From Streptomyces fumigatiscleroticus (GTDB taxonomy: Bacteria; Actinomycetota; Actinomycetes; Streptomycetales; Streptomycetaceae): DNA of 64,000 nucleotides. A program made the translations under genes and the position numbers. Within the stretch, counting starts at the first letter, position 1. Each line of letters begins with the position of its first letter. Shown one piece after another: positions 24,465 through 33,829 of the stretch. Location of the stretch: assembly GCF_014647975.1 (NCBI RefSeq), contig NZ_BMQF01000012.1, forward strand, positions 62,001 through 126,000. The letters are read 5' to 3'. A model generated the notes under the pieces. It did no database searches. It had not been told where the DNA came from and worked only from the letters and a program-made list of their open reading frames with translations.

Positions 24465-26086
24465 GTGAGGTCCCCCTCGTCGTCGGCCTCGGCACGGGCC
24501 GGCTCGTTGGTCGGCTGTCGGGTGAATGCGGTCGGGTCGGGGGCGCTCTTGAGTCCGTCCCAGAACGCCTCGACCCACAGCCCCGGTGCGGGCTCGTCCT
24601 TCTGCTCGGGCGCGGCAGCCGGGGCGGGCGGCGCGGTGGTCCGGGCCCGCTCGGCCGCCTCCTTGGCCTCCCGGGCCTCTTTGGCCTCCCGCTCGGCCCG
24701 CTCCGCGGCGGCCTGCTCGGCGTACCGCTGGGTGTACGGCGTCTTGACCCGGCTGCGGCGCTGCGGCAGGCCGCCCGCCGTCCACTCCGTCACCTCGGGG
24801 ACGTCGTCCTCCAGGGAAACGGCGGCCGGGATGCGCGGGCTGGTGGGGCGGCGCTTCTTGACCGTGCGCTTGGGCCCCTCCAGCGCGTCGGGGTCCCGCT
24901 TGGGCAGGGCGGTGGCGCCGATGCCGTGGGCGAGTCCGACGCCGGGCTCGGAGGTGAGCATGTTGCTCGGCACGACGAGCACGGCCCGGACCCCGCCGTA
25001 CGCGGAGGCCCGCAGCGAGACCTGCATGTTGTACGTCTTGCACAGGCGGCCCACGACGGCCAGGCCCAGGCGCGGGCTCTCGCCGAGGTCCTCGAGGTCG
25101 CCGCCCGCCTTGGCACGCTCCAGCATGCCCTCGACCCGGGCGCGGGCCTCCTCGCTGAAGCTGACGCCGCCGTCCTCGATCTCGATGGCCACACCGGTCT
25201 GCACCTCGACGGCGGTGACGTGCACCTTGGTCTGGGGCGGCGAGTAGCGGGTGGCGTTGTCCAGGAGTTCGGCGGCGGCGTGGATGACCGGCTCGACGGA
25301 GATGCCCTTGACATTGACCTTGGCGATGGAGGCCAGGTCGATGCGCCGGTACTCCAGGATCCGCGACATGGCGCCGCGCAGCACGCTGTACAGCGCCACG
25401 GGCTGGGGCCACTGGCGTCCGGGACGGCCGCCGCCGAGGACGGAGATGGAGTCGGCGAGGCGGCCGATCAGCGCGGTGCCGTGGTCGATGCGCAGCAGGT
25501 CGTCGAAGACCTCGGGGTTGCGGCCGTGGTCCTCCTCCATCTCCCGCAGTTCCTTGGCCTGCTGGTGGACGATGGCCTGGACGCGCCGGGCGATGCTGAC
25601 GAAGGAGCGCTGCGAGGAGTCCCGCAGGGCCTCCTCGTGGTCGGTGATGTCGAGCACCGTCCGGACCAGATGCCGCTGCGGCTCGGTCAGGTCCCGATAG
25701 GAGGGATCGATGTCGCCGAGGTGCTGCATCACCTCCCGGGGGGAGTACCCGGCGCCCATCCTGCGCAGTGCGGCGGGCACGACCTCCCCGGCGAGGCGGG
25801 CCATCTCCTGCTCGTGGCCGGCGATCCGCTGTTCCAGACAGGCGCGGTGACGGGTGTGTTCGGCACGTGCGGCCCGCAGGGTCCGGCCGCGGCGCACCGC
25901 TTCGGCGGCCGTCGCGCCGACCAGCAGTGTGGCGACGGCGCCGCACCAGCCGACCGCGTGGCGGGCCGGTTCCGTCACCAGGGCGACGGCGGCCCCGGAC
26001 ACCGCGGCCATCAGTATGGCGGGGAGCAACAGCACGCGTGCGTAGGGAAGATCACGGCGCCCGGGAGGGGAATCGACACTCACCAT
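24461..26086 (-). CDS. rarA: Conservon sensor-kinase-like protein (RarA / CvnA)
   Basis: Membrane sensor with a GHKL ATPase domain, 541 residues. Two transmembrane helices lie within residues 15-60, then a helical linker, then a nitrate-sensor/histidine-kinase-like core (DHGTALIGRLADSISVLGG) and an ATPase domain with N-box AAELLDNATRYSPP, G1 EIEDGGVSF and G2 RLGLAVVGRL. The canonical H-box is not obvious: the position after DLLRIDH could serve, but autophosphorylation cannot be assumed. A charged coiled-coil tail rich in Ala/Glu follows near residue 460. It is the first gene of the coupled rarABCD-rarE operon. Confidence 0.93.
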   Translation of the reverse strand: MVSVDSPPGRRDLPYARVLLLPAILMAAVSGAAVALVTEPARHAVGWCGAVATLLVGATAAEAVRRGRTLRAARAEHTRHRACLEQRIAGHEQEMARLAGEVVPAALRRMGAGYSPREVMQHLGDIDPSYRDLTEPQRHLVRTVLDITDHEEALRDSSQRSFVSIARRVQAIVHQQAKELREMEEDHGRNPEVFDDLLRIDHGTALIGRLADSISVLGGGRPGRQWPQPVALYSVLRGAMSRILEYRRIDLASIAKVNVKGISVEPVIHAAAELLDNATRYSPPQTKVHVTAVEVQTGVAIEIEDGGVSFSEEARARVEGMLERAKAGGDLEDLGESPRLGLAVVGRLCKTYNMQVSLRASAYGGVRAVLVVPSNMLTSEPGVGLAHGIGATALPKRDPDALEGPKRTVKKRRPTSPRIPAAVSLEDDVPEVTEWTAGGLPQRRSRVKTPYTQRYAEQAAAERAEREAKEAREAKEAAERARTTAPPAPAAAPEQKDEPAPGLWVEAFWDGLKSAPDPTAFTRQPTNEPARAEADDEGDLT

Positions 26087-26454
26087 GTAGGCCCTCTGAG
26101 AAGGAAGTGGCTGGGGAAAGGGAGGAGGCTTGTGGGGGGTATGTCACCAAGCTGTCGGAAACGTCGACATATTCGGGAACAAGCGCGCGAACACACCTCA
26201 ACTCGGCGCGCCGCGGGCGAGCTTAGTCCGACCGGGACACCCCTGTGTCACATTCAGCAACCCCCTGAAACGGCCTCTGTGCAGGAGTACTGTCGAGCCC
26301 ATTTGCACGCTCGGACTCTGCTCGAACACACACAGTAACGGCGTACGGGCGTGCGAAACTCACTCACCGTGAGGATGAACGATCGATTCCGCGTACGGCC
26401 TCAGTGATCGGCCACGAGACGGGCGGCGCGCCGCGTCACGCCGGGGAAGAAGCG
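26087..26454. other. Intergenic region upstream of the conservon
   Basis: No gene seen. It should contain the rarA promoter. A 5-4-5 inverted repeat GACAC-CCCT-GTGTC at 26236-26249 lies 150 bp before the start and is a weak operator candidate. AT content is higher than in neighbouring coding DNA. Confidence 0.4.
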
Positions 26455-26490
26455 CGGGGGCCCGCCGCGGCAGACCGCGGCGGACCCCCG
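26455..26490 (-). terminator. Terminator of helY
   Basis: Stem of 15 bp with one mismatch (C-GGGGG-c-CCG-CCGCGG at 26455-26470 against 26475-26490) and a CAGA loop, 17 bp past the helicase stop. Confidence 0.8.
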
Positions 26491-26506
26491 TGCCCTCTCC
26501 CGGGCA

Positions 26507-29311
26507 TCAGCCCACGGAGGAGTAGGCCACCACCCCGCGCAGCAGCCCGTCCACCGCCTTGCGCGCGTTCTTCGGCACCGCCGAGCCGGCGGGCGCCGCG
26601 GCCTGGATCTGGCCGAGGACGTCGATGACCTGCTTGCACCAGCGGACGAAGTCGCCGGCCGGCATCTCCGCCTCGCGCAGCACCTCGTCCAGGCCCTTGC
26701 CCGAGGCCCACATGTAGGCGGCCCAGGCGAAACCGAGGTCCGGCTCGCGCTGGCCGACCCCCTCGGTCTGGTTGATCCGGAACTCCTCCTCCACGGCGTC
26801 CAGACGGCCCCAGATGCGGACCATCTCGCCGAGCGCCGCCTTGGCCCTGCCCGACGGCAGCTTCGGCGCCATGGCGTCGTCGCCGACCCGCGACTCGTAC
26901 ACCAGCGCCGAGACACAGGCGGCGAGTTCGGCGGGGGCGAGCTCCTCCCAGACGCCCTCGCGCAGGCACTCGCTGGCGAGCAGGTCGAGCTCGCCGTAGA
27001 GCCGCGCGAGCCGCTTGCCGTGCTCGGTGACCTCGTCGCCGCGGAGATAGTCCAGCTCCGTCAGCAGCGCGACGATGCGGTCGAAGGTGCGGGCGATGGT
27101 GTTCGTCCGGCCCTCGATACGGCGCTCCAGCTGCGAGGTGTCGCGCAGCAGCCGGTGGTAGCGCTCGGCCCAGCGGGCGTGGTCCTCACGGTCGTTGCAA
27201 CCGTGGCAGGGGTGGGCGCGGATCGCGGTGCGCAGCCGGGCGATCTCCCGGTCGTCGGCGGCCTGGGAGCGCCGCTTGCGGTGCCGCTCCGGCGGGATGT
27301 GCCCGGCCTTGGTACGCAGGGCGGAGGCGAGGTCCCGGCGGGACTGCGGCGAGCGCGGGTTGAAGCTCTTGGGGATCCGCATCCGCTCCAGCGCCTCGAC
27401 CGGCACCGGGAAGTCGATCGACGCCAGCCGCTTGACCTGCCGCTCGGCCGTGAGGACCAGCGGGCGCGGGCCGTCGTGCTGATCGAAACCGCGGTGGCCG
27501 TTGGACCGGCCGGCGGGCAGCCCCGGGTCCAGCACCAGCGCCAGGCCCGCGTACTTGCCGGTCGGGACGTGGATGACATCGCCGGGCCGCAGCTTCTCCA
27601 GCGCCACGGCGGCCTCGGCGCGCCGCTGCGCCGCGCCCTGCCGGGCCAGCTCGGTCTCGCGGTCCTTCAGCTCCCGGCGCAGCCGCGCGTACTCCTCGAA
27701 GTCGCCGAGATGGCAGGTCATGGAGGCCTTGTAGCCCTCCAGCCCCTCCTCGTTGCGCTGCACCTGCCGGGAGATCCCCACCACCGACTTGTCGGCCTGG
27801 AACTGCGCGAAGGAGGTCTCCAGCAGCTCCCGCGAGCGGTGCCGCCCGAACTGCTCGACCAGATTGACCGCCATGTTGTACGACGGCTTGAAGCTGGAGC
27901 GCAGCGGATACGTCCGCGTGCCGGCCAGGCCCGCCAGGTGCTCGGGGTTCATGCCGCGCTGCCACAGCACCACGGCGTGGCCCTCGACGTCGATGCCGCG
28001 GCGGCCCGCCCGGCCGGTGAGCTGGGTGTACTCGCCCGGGGTGATGTCGGCGTGCTGCTCGCCGTTCCACTTGACGAGCTTCTCCAGCACCACCGAGCGG
28101 GCGGGCATGTTGATGCCGAGCGCGAGGGTCTCGGTGGCGAAGACGGCCTTGACCAGGCCGCGCACGAACAGCTCCTCGACGACCTCCTTGAACGTCGGCA
28201 GCATGCCCGCGTGGTGGGCGGCGATGCCGCGCTCCAGGCCCTCCAGCCACTCGTAGTAGCCAAGGACGTGCAGGTCCTCGGCCGGGATGGAGGCCGTGCG
28301 CTCCTCGACCAGGGCGCGGACCTGCTCGCGCTCCTCCTGGTCGTTGAGCCTGAGGCCGGCGTACAGACACTGGTCGACGGCGGACTGGCAGCCGGCGCGG
28401 CTGAAGATGAACGTGATCGCGGGCAGCAGCCCCTCGGCGTCGAGCCGCTCGATCACCTCGGGCCGGCCCGGCGTCCACACCCGGGAGCGCTGCCTGCGCT
28501 CCCGCTCGCGGTCGGCCTCGCGCATGGCACGGCCGCGTCTGCGGTCCGCGTACGACGGACGGCTCGCCTCCAGGCGCGCCATCCGCGTCAGATCCGGATT
28601 GACGGCCCTCTTGTGGCCCTCTCCCTCCTCGAACAGGTCGTACATCCGGCGCCCGGCCAGCACATGCTGGAACAGCGGCACCGGCCGGTGCTCGGAGACG
28701 ATCACCTCGGTGTCGCCGCGCACGGTGTCCAGCCAGTCACCGAACTCCTCGGCGTTGGACACGGTCGCCGACAGCGACACCAGGGTCACGGACTCGGGAA
28801 GGTGGATGATCACCTCTTCCCACACCGCGCCCCGGAAGCGGTCGGAGAGGTAGTGCACCTCGTCCATCACCACATAGCCGAGGCCGATCAGCGTCTGCGA
28901 GCCCGCGTAGAGCATGTTCCGCAGCACCTCGGTGGTCATCACGACCACCGGGGCGTCGGAGTTGACGCTGTTGTCGCCGGTGAGCAGGCCCACCTTGTCG
29001 GCGCCGTAGCGGCGGCACAGGTCGGCGTACTTCTGGTTGGACAGCGCCTTGATCGGCGTCGTGTAGAAGCACTTCTTGCCCTGTTGCAGGGCGAGGTGGA
29101 CGGCGAACTCGCCCACGATCGTCTTCCCGGAGCCGGTGGGCGCGGCCACCAGCACGCCCTTGCCCGCCTCCAGCGCCCGGCAGGCCTCGATCTGGAAGGG
29201 GTCGAGACCGAAGTCGTACATCTCGCGGAAGGAGGCGAGCGCGGTGGCCTGCTCGGCAGCGCGCTTGCGGGCTGCCGCGTACCGCTCGGCCGGTGAGAGG
29301 TCCTCTGTCAT
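26507..29311 (-). CDS. helY: Ski2/Mtr4-like DEVH-box RNA helicase HelY
   Basis: Superfamily 2 helicase of 934 residues, the actinobacterial HelY relative of eukaryotic Ski2/Mtr4. Motif I APTGSGKT is near residue 55, motif Ia TPIKALSNQK follows, motif II is DEVH, motif III SLSATVSN, and motif VI QLTGRAGRRGID. The C-terminal half is an all-helical DSHCT-type domain (FDRIVALLTELDYL). Expected to remodel RNA or RNA-protein complexes. ATG 29311 (MTEDLSPAE) has AAAG upstream and fits the family; the upstream extension is spurious. It is the last gene of the pafBC-tat-helY strand run, separated from tatC by a terminator. Confidence 0.95.
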   Translation of the reverse strand: MTEDLSPAERYAAARKRAAEQATALASFREMYDFGLDPFQIEACRALEAGKGVLVAAPTGSGKTIVGEFAVHLALQQGKKCFYTTPIKALSNQKYADLCRRYGADKVGLLTGDNSVNSDAPVVVMTTEVLRNMLYAGSQTLIGLGYVVMDEVHYLSDRFRGAVWEEVIIHLPESVTLVSLSATVSNAEEFGDWLDTVRGDTEVIVSEHRPVPLFQHVLAGRRMYDLFEEGEGHKRAVNPDLTRMARLEASRPSYADRRRGRAMREADRERERRQRSRVWTPGRPEVIERLDAEGLLPAITFIFSRAGCQSAVDQCLYAGLRLNDQEEREQVRALVEERTASIPAEDLHVLGYYEWLEGLERGIAAHHAGMLPTFKEVVEELFVRGLVKAVFATETLALGINMPARSVVLEKLVKWNGEQHADITPGEYTQLTGRAGRRGIDVEGHAVVLWQRGMNPEHLAGLAGTRTYPLRSSFKPSYNMAVNLVEQFGRHRSRELLETSFAQFQADKSVVGISRQVQRNEEGLEGYKASMTCHLGDFEEYARLRRELKDRETELARQGAAQRRAEAAVALEKLRPGDVIHVPTGKYAGLALVLDPGLPAGRSNGHRGFDQHDGPRPLVLTAERQVKRLASIDFPVPVEALERMRIPKSFNPRSPQSRRDLASALRTKAGHIPPERHRKRRSQAADDREIARLRTAIRAHPCHGCNDREDHARWAERYHRLLRDTSQLERRIEGRTNTIARTFDRIVALLTELDYLRGDEVTEHGKRLARLYGELDLLASECLREGVWEELAPAELAACVSALVYESRVGDDAMAPKLPSGRAKAALGEMVRIWGRLDAVEEEFRINQTEGVGQREPDLGFAWAAYMWASGKGLDEVLREAEMPAGDFVRWCKQVIDVLGQIQAAAPAGSAVPKNARKAVDGLLRGVVAYSSVG

Positions 29312-29434
29312 CGTACTTTCGAGCGTACCGGGCCCCACTGACAACAGGACGATCATTATCCGGATCCGGTCCCGCCGAACCCGGTATACCCGCAGCTCAC
29401 GGCGTGACACCTCGCGGACGGCCCGGAACGCGAG

Positions 29435-29467
29435 CGGCCGGGTGCGCCATGGTGGGCGCCCCGGCCG
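29435..29467 (-). terminator. Terminator between tatC and helY
   Basis: 13-bp stem CGGCCGGG(t)GCGCC / GGCGCCCCGGCCG with one bulged T and a six-base loop, 32 bp beyond the tatC stop. The helY start follows downstream. Confidence 0.7.
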
Positions 29468-29498
29468 GGGGCGGGAACGGGGTCTCGCGGCGGCGGGC

Positions 29499-30446
29499 TC
29501 AGGTCACGTCGTCGTACCCGTTGACGCGTTCCGTGCTCGTCTGCTCGGGCAGCACACGGCCGGCCGAGACGGTCTCGGTCTCGCCGATGTCCTCGGGGGT
29601 GAGGTCCAGCTCGGAGGCCTCGTCGTCGGCGGGGCCCGCGGCATCGCGCCGGCGCCTGCGCCGGTCGTTCAGCAGCGAGAAGACCACGGCGCCGAAGTAC
29701 AGGATCCAGATCGGGCCCGCCAGCGCCAGCATGGTCAGCGGGTCGGTGCTGGGGGTGGCGATGGCCGCGAACACCGTGATACCCATGATCATCGCGCGCC
29801 ACCAGCCGAGCATGCGGCTGCCGGTGATCACCCCGGTGAGATTGAGGAAGACCAGCAGCAGCGGCAGCTCGAAGGAGAGGCCGAAGACGAGCACCATGCG
29901 GACGACGAGGTCGAGCAGGTCGTCCAGCGGCAGCAGGTTCGAGGCACGTTCCGGGGTGAAGTCGAGCAGCACCTTCGCCGTGGTGGGCAGCACCGAGTAG
30001 GCGAAGTAGGCACCGCCGACGAAGAGCGGGACGCCCGTGCCGACGAACGCGTAGGCGTACTTCTTCTCGTGCCGGTGCAGGCCGGGGGCGACGAAGGCCC
30101 AGAGCTGGTAGAGCCAGACCGGCGAGGCGAGGACGACACCGGCCATCAGCGACACCTTCAGCGCCAGCGTGAAGGGGGCGAGCAGACCGTTGATGGTGAT
30201 CTGCGCACACGGCTCGGAGGACTTCGACTTCGCCAGTTGCTCGAAGGTCTGATCACAGCCGACCGAGTCGAGGATCGGCTTGGTGAACAGATTGATGATG
30301 TCGTTGTAGAAGAAGGCGGCGACGACGGTGACGACGACGATGGCCAGCACGGCCTTCGCGAGCCGGTTGCGGAGCTCACGAAGGTGCTCCGCGAGGGGCA
30401 TCCGCCCCTCGGGATCCTTCTCCTTCTTGCGGGCAGGCTTCAGCAA
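29499..30446 (-). CDS. tatC: Twin-arginine translocase subunit TatC
   Basis: Integral membrane receptor of the Tat system, 315 residues, six transmembrane helices. The conserved N-terminal MPLAEHLRELRNRL that recognises the twin-arginine signal with TatB is present, as are WLYQLWAFVAPGLHRHEKK and GLSFELPLLLVFL. The C-terminal tail (after residue 260) is long, charged and Actinobacteria-specific. The likely start is TTG 30446; a shorter product from the internal Met of RMPLAEHL is possible. It follows tatA by 47 bp, forming tatAC. No tatB is adjacent; in Streptomyces it is encoded elsewhere (known). Confidence 0.96.
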   Translation of the reverse strand: MLKPARKKEKDPEGRMPLAEHLRELRNRLAKAVLAIVVVTVVAAFFYNDIINLFTKPILDSVGCDQTFEQLAKSKSSEPCAQITINGLLAPFTLALKVSLMAGVVLASPVWLYQLWAFVAPGLHRHEKKYAYAFVGTGVPLFVGGAYFAYSVLPTTAKVLLDFTPERASNLLPLDDLLDLVVRMVLVFGLSFELPLLLVFLNLTGVITGSRMLGWWRAMIMGITVFAAIATPSTDPLTMLALAGPIWILYFGAVVFSLLNDRRRRRRDAAGPADDEASELDLTPEDIGETETVSAGRVLPEQTSTERVNGYDDVT

Positions 30447-30493
30447 CCCACGTTCCCATCTCGTGCGGCGGGCCGGAGGTCACCGGCCCTGCG

Positions 30494-30778
30494 TCAGCGC
30501 TTGGTCGTGTCCGTCGGCTCGGTGACCGGGCGCGAGCTGGTCACATCGCCGGGGGCGGCCTGGATGGTGCGCTGCGCCGGGGGCTGCTCGCCGGTCTGCG
30601 GCGGGTCGGCCGGGGCGGAGGACTTGCCCTCCTCCTTCATCGCCTTGGCCTCGCTCTTCAGAATGCGCGCGGACTTGCCGAGCGAGCGCGCCATGTCCGG
30701 AAGCTTCTTCGCGCCGAACAGCAGGATGATGACGACGAGGATGAGAATGATCTCGGGGGCGCCGAGCCTTCCGAACAT
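30494..30778 (-). CDS. tatA: Twin-arginine translocase subunit TatA
   Basis: Tat pore subunit of 94 residues: one N-terminal membrane helix (EIILILVVIILLF), the GAKKLPDMARSLG amphipathic helix, then a polar tail of Pro/Gln/Thr. Multimers form the channel for folded proteins. ATG 30778 has GAAGGTAAAG upstream. First gene of tatAC. Confidence 0.96.
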   Translation of the reverse strand: MFGRLGAPEIILILVVIILLFGAKKLPDMARSLGKSARILKSEAKAMKEEGKSSAPADPPQTGEQPPAQRTIQAAPGDVTSSRPVTEPTDTTKR

Positions 30779-31085
30779 AAGTCTTTACCTTCTCACCGAG
30801 GCGGCTTGGGTGGGGAGCTGTCCGACCGGCCGGACACACACATCCGATCAGTCGTTCTGGCCAGCGATCGTAACGCTCGGGGGTAAACGTCAGGCAATCC
30901 CCGTGCGTACTCCCGTCCGCGGTCCGGGCCTCGTTCTCCGGGCCGCGACCAGCAGCGTACCTTCCGCAACCGTCAAGTCGACAGGGCGAAGCGGCCCGGA
31001 GCACATCTCACACAGGACTCACAGGCCTGGCAAAGGATGACACACGGGACACGTGCCGCCCGGCCCGAGGACCGTCAACCCCCGC
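30779..31085. other. Intergenic region upstream of tatA
   Basis: 307 bp with no credible gene on either strand. Presumably the tatAC promoter and the end of the pafB-pafC run. I see no strong hairpin or operator. Confidence 0.4.
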
Positions 31086-31280
31086 TCACAGCTCCTTCGC
31101 GGCGCGGGCCGCGCCGGCGGCCGCGCGCTCCAGGTCCTCCGCCGCCCGGTTGATCCGGCGTGCCGAATCCGTGACCTGCCGGCCCAGGCGGCGGGCCTCG
31201 ACGAAGACCCGCACCGCGCACACCGCGAGGACGGCGAGACCCAGAAAACCCATGGCAACCGCGAACATCGGCCAGAACAT
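31086..31280 (-). CDS. Small membrane protein with amphipathic tail
   Basis: 64-residue protein: one hydrophobic helix (about residues 4-28, FAVAMGFLGLAVLAVCAVRVFV) followed by a charged, Ala-rich amphipathic helix (LGRQVTDSARRINRAAEDLERAA), a plan reminiscent of TatA-like or membrane-associated coiled-coil proteins. It lies between the zinc-ribbon gene and tatA on the same strand, 52 bp after the start region of its neighbour. Coding is supported by the clean hydrophobic/amphipathic pattern. Function unknown; a link to Tat is only positional. Confidence 0.75.
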   Translation of the reverse strand: MFWPMFAVAMGFLGLAVLAVCAVRVFVEARRLGRQVTDSARRINRAAEDLERAAAGAARAAKEL

Positions 31281-31332
31281 GAGGTCGAGCCTAGACGGTC
31301 CCGGGAACCGTCCCGCGCACGCCCGGTCCCGG

Positions 31333-31626
31333 TCAGGCGGTGGAGTGCAGCCGCAGCGTCCGGACCCCGCCCCCGGTGAGCAGCTCGACGATCCGCTCGC
31401 CCGCGGGCTTGCGGACGGCGACGCCGCACTCGGGGCAGGTGAACGAGTAGAACGTGGTCCTGCTGGTGGCGCCGATGGCCAGGCGCAGGGCGCTGGCGGC
31501 GAGCTCGAAACGGCCCCGGCAGTCCGGGCACCCCGCCCGGAACACCACCGGCGCCACGCCTCTCATCCCGGCGAACGCGGACGCCACCGTCATGCCCCGC
31601 ACACCGGACCTCGCCGACTCGCTCAC
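31333..31626 (-). CDS. Small zinc-ribbon (FmdB-like) protein coupled to pafC
   Basis: 97-residue protein with two CxxC pairs (CPDC and CPEC) about 30 residues apart, which together should bind one zinc ion. A short Ala-rich region precedes them and a basic C-terminus (GVAVRKPAGERIVELL) follows. The GTG at 31626 overlaps the pafC stop (GTGA), a strong sign that it is translated with PafC. I do not know its function; DNA or protein binding next to the WYL regulators is plausible. Confidence 0.8.
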   Translation of the reverse strand: MSESARSGVRGMTVASAFAGMRGVAPVVFRAGCPDCRGRFELAASALRLAIGATSRTTFYSFTCPECGVAVRKPAGERIVELLTGGGVRTLRLHSTA

Positions 31627-32663
31627 CGCGTCCGCTCCCGCCTGTCGTCCTGCCCGTCGGGGACCGCGTGCGCCGCCCGCGGCCGGCCCGCCTCGAACCC
31701 GTCGTAGGCGGCCAGCGCCTCGCGCGCCGCCTGCCGGGCGCTCCCGGCCAGCTCCGCGGGCGACACGATCCGCCCGTCCCGCCCGAGCCGCAGCGCCAGG
31801 CGGCGCAGGGAGGCCGGGTCGGGCGTCCGCAGGGTGATGCGCAGCCCGCCGTCCGGCAGCTCCTCCGCGCGGTCGTGCGGGTAGTACTCGGCGACCCAGC
31901 GTCCGCCCGGGCCGACCTCGACGACCACCTCGGGGTCCTCGGCCGAGGGCTGGACCAGCGCCTCCGACAGGTCCCGCAGCTCCACCTCGGGCGGCGCGGA
32001 CGGCTCGTCGAGGATCCTGATCTCGGCGACCCGGTCCAGCCGGAAGGTGCGGCGCGCCTCGGAGCGGCGGCACCAGGCCTCCACATAGGTGTGCCCGACG
32101 CTGACCAGGCGGATCGGGTCGATCTCGCGCTCGGTGACCTCGTCACGGGCCGGCGAGTAGTAGCGGATCCACAGACGGCGCCGCTCGGAGATCGCCCGGT
32201 CGACGTCGGCGAAGACGCCGCCCTCGGACTCGAAGGTCACCGACAGCCGGGAGCTGGCGCCGGCCGCCTCGCCGGCCGCGGCCTCCACCTTGGCCGTCGC
32301 CCGCAGCAGCGCCTGCCGGTCGCCCTCGCGCAGTCCGGGCAGCGTGGCCACGGCACGGGCGGCCACGAGCAGGGCGGTGGCCTCGTCGGCCGCGAGCCGC
32401 AGCGGCTCGGCGACGTCGTCGGGGTTGTGCCACCAGATGCGCTCGCCGTCGGTGTCGATGTCGAGCAGATCGCCGCCGCGGAAGCTGGTGCCGCACATGG
32501 GCAGCACGTCGAGGTCGGAGACCAGCTCGTCCTCGCTGATGCCGAAGGCGCGCGCGACGTCCTCGACCCGGGCGCCGGGGCGCTCCCTGAGATAGGTCAC
32601 CAGGGAGAGCATCCGCCGGGTCTGGTCGATGGCGTTGCCGGGCCTGACCGGTTTGCCTGCCAC
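31623..32663 (-). CDS. pafC: WYL-domain regulator PafC
   Basis: HTH plus WYL protein of 346 residues. N-terminal HTH (RMLSLVTYLRERPGARVEDVA) is followed by a WYL domain (RRRLWIRYYSPARDEVTEREIDP) and a WCX extension. In mycobacteria PafB and PafC form a heterodimer that activates the RecA-independent DNA-damage response (established). It starts 18 bp after pafB and overlaps the small zinc-ribbon gene by 4 bp, so the three form an operon. Confidence 0.94.
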   Translation of the reverse strand: MAGKPVRPGNAIDQTRRMLSLVTYLRERPGARVEDVARAFGISEDELVSDLDVLPMCGTSFRGGDLLDIDTDGERIWWHNPDDVAEPLRLAADEATALLVAARAVATLPGLREGDRQALLRATAKVEAAAGEAAGASSRLSVTFESEGGVFADVDRAISERRRLWIRYYSPARDEVTEREIDPIRLVSVGHTYVEAWCRRSEARRTFRLDRVAEIRILDEPSAPPEVELRDLSEALVQPSAEDPEVVVEVGPGGRWVAEYYPHDRAEELPDGGLRITLRTPDPASLRRLALRLGRDGRIVSPAELAGSARQAAREALAAYDGFEAGRPRAAHAVPDGQDDRRERTR

Positions 32664-32681
32664 TGTCTTGTCCGCTCCCCC

Positions 32682-33659
32682 TCAGCCCTTGGCGACGGCA
32701 CGCAGCCGGTCCACCACATCGGCCCGCAGCTCCGCCGGCTCCAGGACCACCACGTCCGGCCCGAACTCCACCAGCCAGGCGTCCAGTCCGTGCCCGTACG
32801 GAATCTCCAACTCGTCCCAGCCGTCGCCGAGTTCCCGTACCGCCGTGGCCTTCGCCCGAAGGGGGTACCCCGCGCCCGAACGCAGCCGGATCAGCGCCGA
32901 ACGGTCGGCGGTCTCCCCGGCCCAGCTCGCCACGGTCTCGCGGACGGTGACGACATCGGGCACCTCAGCGGTGAACCGGCCGCCGCGCGAGCGCACCTTG
33001 CCCGTGATCCGGGAGAGCCGGAACACCCGCTCGGCGCCCCGGTCGCGGTCGAAGCCCGCCAGGTACCAGTGGCCGCGCCAGCACTCCAGCGCCCACGGCT
33101 CGACATGCCGGGGCTCGGGACGGGCGGCGGTGGCCTTGCGGTAGTCGAAGACGACCGGCCGGCGGTCCCGGCAGGCCAGCATCAGCGGCTCGAAGGCGGC
33201 CTCGTGCACGGGGATGCGCGGCTCCAGCGCGCCGTGGGCGCCGTAGGGGTCGACGTCCTCAGGCAGCCCGGCCGCGCGCAGCTTCTGCAGGGCGCCGCTG
33301 GCCGCGCCGGCCAGCCGGGCCTGCTGCCACACCTTGGCGGCCAGGCCCAGGGCGGCGGCCTCCTCGGCGTCCAGGGTGATGGGCGGGAGGCGGTTGCTGT
33401 CCCGGCGGGCGAGATAGCCGACCTCGCCGTCGAGGTTCTCCACGGTCTCGATGACCAGCCCGAGTTCGCGCAGGTCGTCCTTGTCCCGCTCGAACATGCG
33501 GTTGAAGGCGTCGTCGGAGCCGGCCGCGCCCTGTTCCGGCCCGAACGCCTCGACGTAGGCCTCAATGGACTCGCGCAGCTCGCGCTTGCTGAGCGGCCGC
33601 CGCGTCCCCAGCAGACACAGCGCCAGGTTCATCAGCCGCTCCGCCTTGGCAATGGCCAT
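32682..33659 (-). CDS. pafB: WYL-domain regulator PafB
   Basis: Partner of PafC, 325 residues. N-terminal HTH with ERLMNLALCLLGTRRPLSKRE, then a WYL domain containing RRPVVFDYRKAT and WYLAGFDRDRGAERVFRLSRI, and a C-terminal WCX-like region. First gene of pafB-pafC-zinc ribbon; ATG 33659. In mycobacteria the heterodimer senses a DNA-linked ligand to switch on repair genes; PafA is encoded 1.7 kb upstream, but the regulators act independently of pupylation. Confidence 0.94.
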   Translation of the reverse strand: MAIAKAERLMNLALCLLGTRRPLSKRELRESIEAYVEAFGPEQGAAGSDDAFNRMFERDKDDLRELGLVIETVENLDGEVGYLARRDSNRLPPITLDAEEAAALGLAAKVWQQARLAGAASGALQKLRAAGLPEDVDPYGAHGALEPRIPVHEAAFEPLMLACRDRRPVVFDYRKATAARPEPRHVEPWALECWRGHWYLAGFDRDRGAERVFRLSRITGKVRSRGGRFTAEVPDVVTVRETVASWAGETADRSALIRLRSGAGYPLRAKATAVRELGDGWDELEIPYGHGLDAWLVEFGPDVVVLEPAELRADVVDRLRAVAKG

Positions 33660-33733
33660 CGACGCCCTTCGCCTTCCCTATGGTGCTTCCGACCGATGAC
33701 CGTACCCCTCCGCGGTGCCGTGGCAAAAGCGGA

Positions 33734-33761
33734 GGGCCCATGCCCGTACAGGCATGGGCCC
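33734..33761 (-). terminator. Terminator after FKBP gene
   Basis: Perfect 11-bp stem GGGCCCATGCC / GGCATGGGCCC with a CGTACA loop, about 70 bp past the FKBP stop and just upstream of the pafB promoter region. Confidence 0.85.
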
Positions 33762-33829
33762 ACGTGATCGGCTCCGGTCGGACCCCGTACACAGGCCGTA
33801 CGGGAATCTCACGGCTCCGCCGGAGCGGT

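Noticed and set aside
27020..31040. Long plus-strand ORFs opposite helY and tatC (758 and 654 codons)
   Set aside because: Shadows of well-supported minus-strand genes; composition typical of reversed Streptomyces codons.
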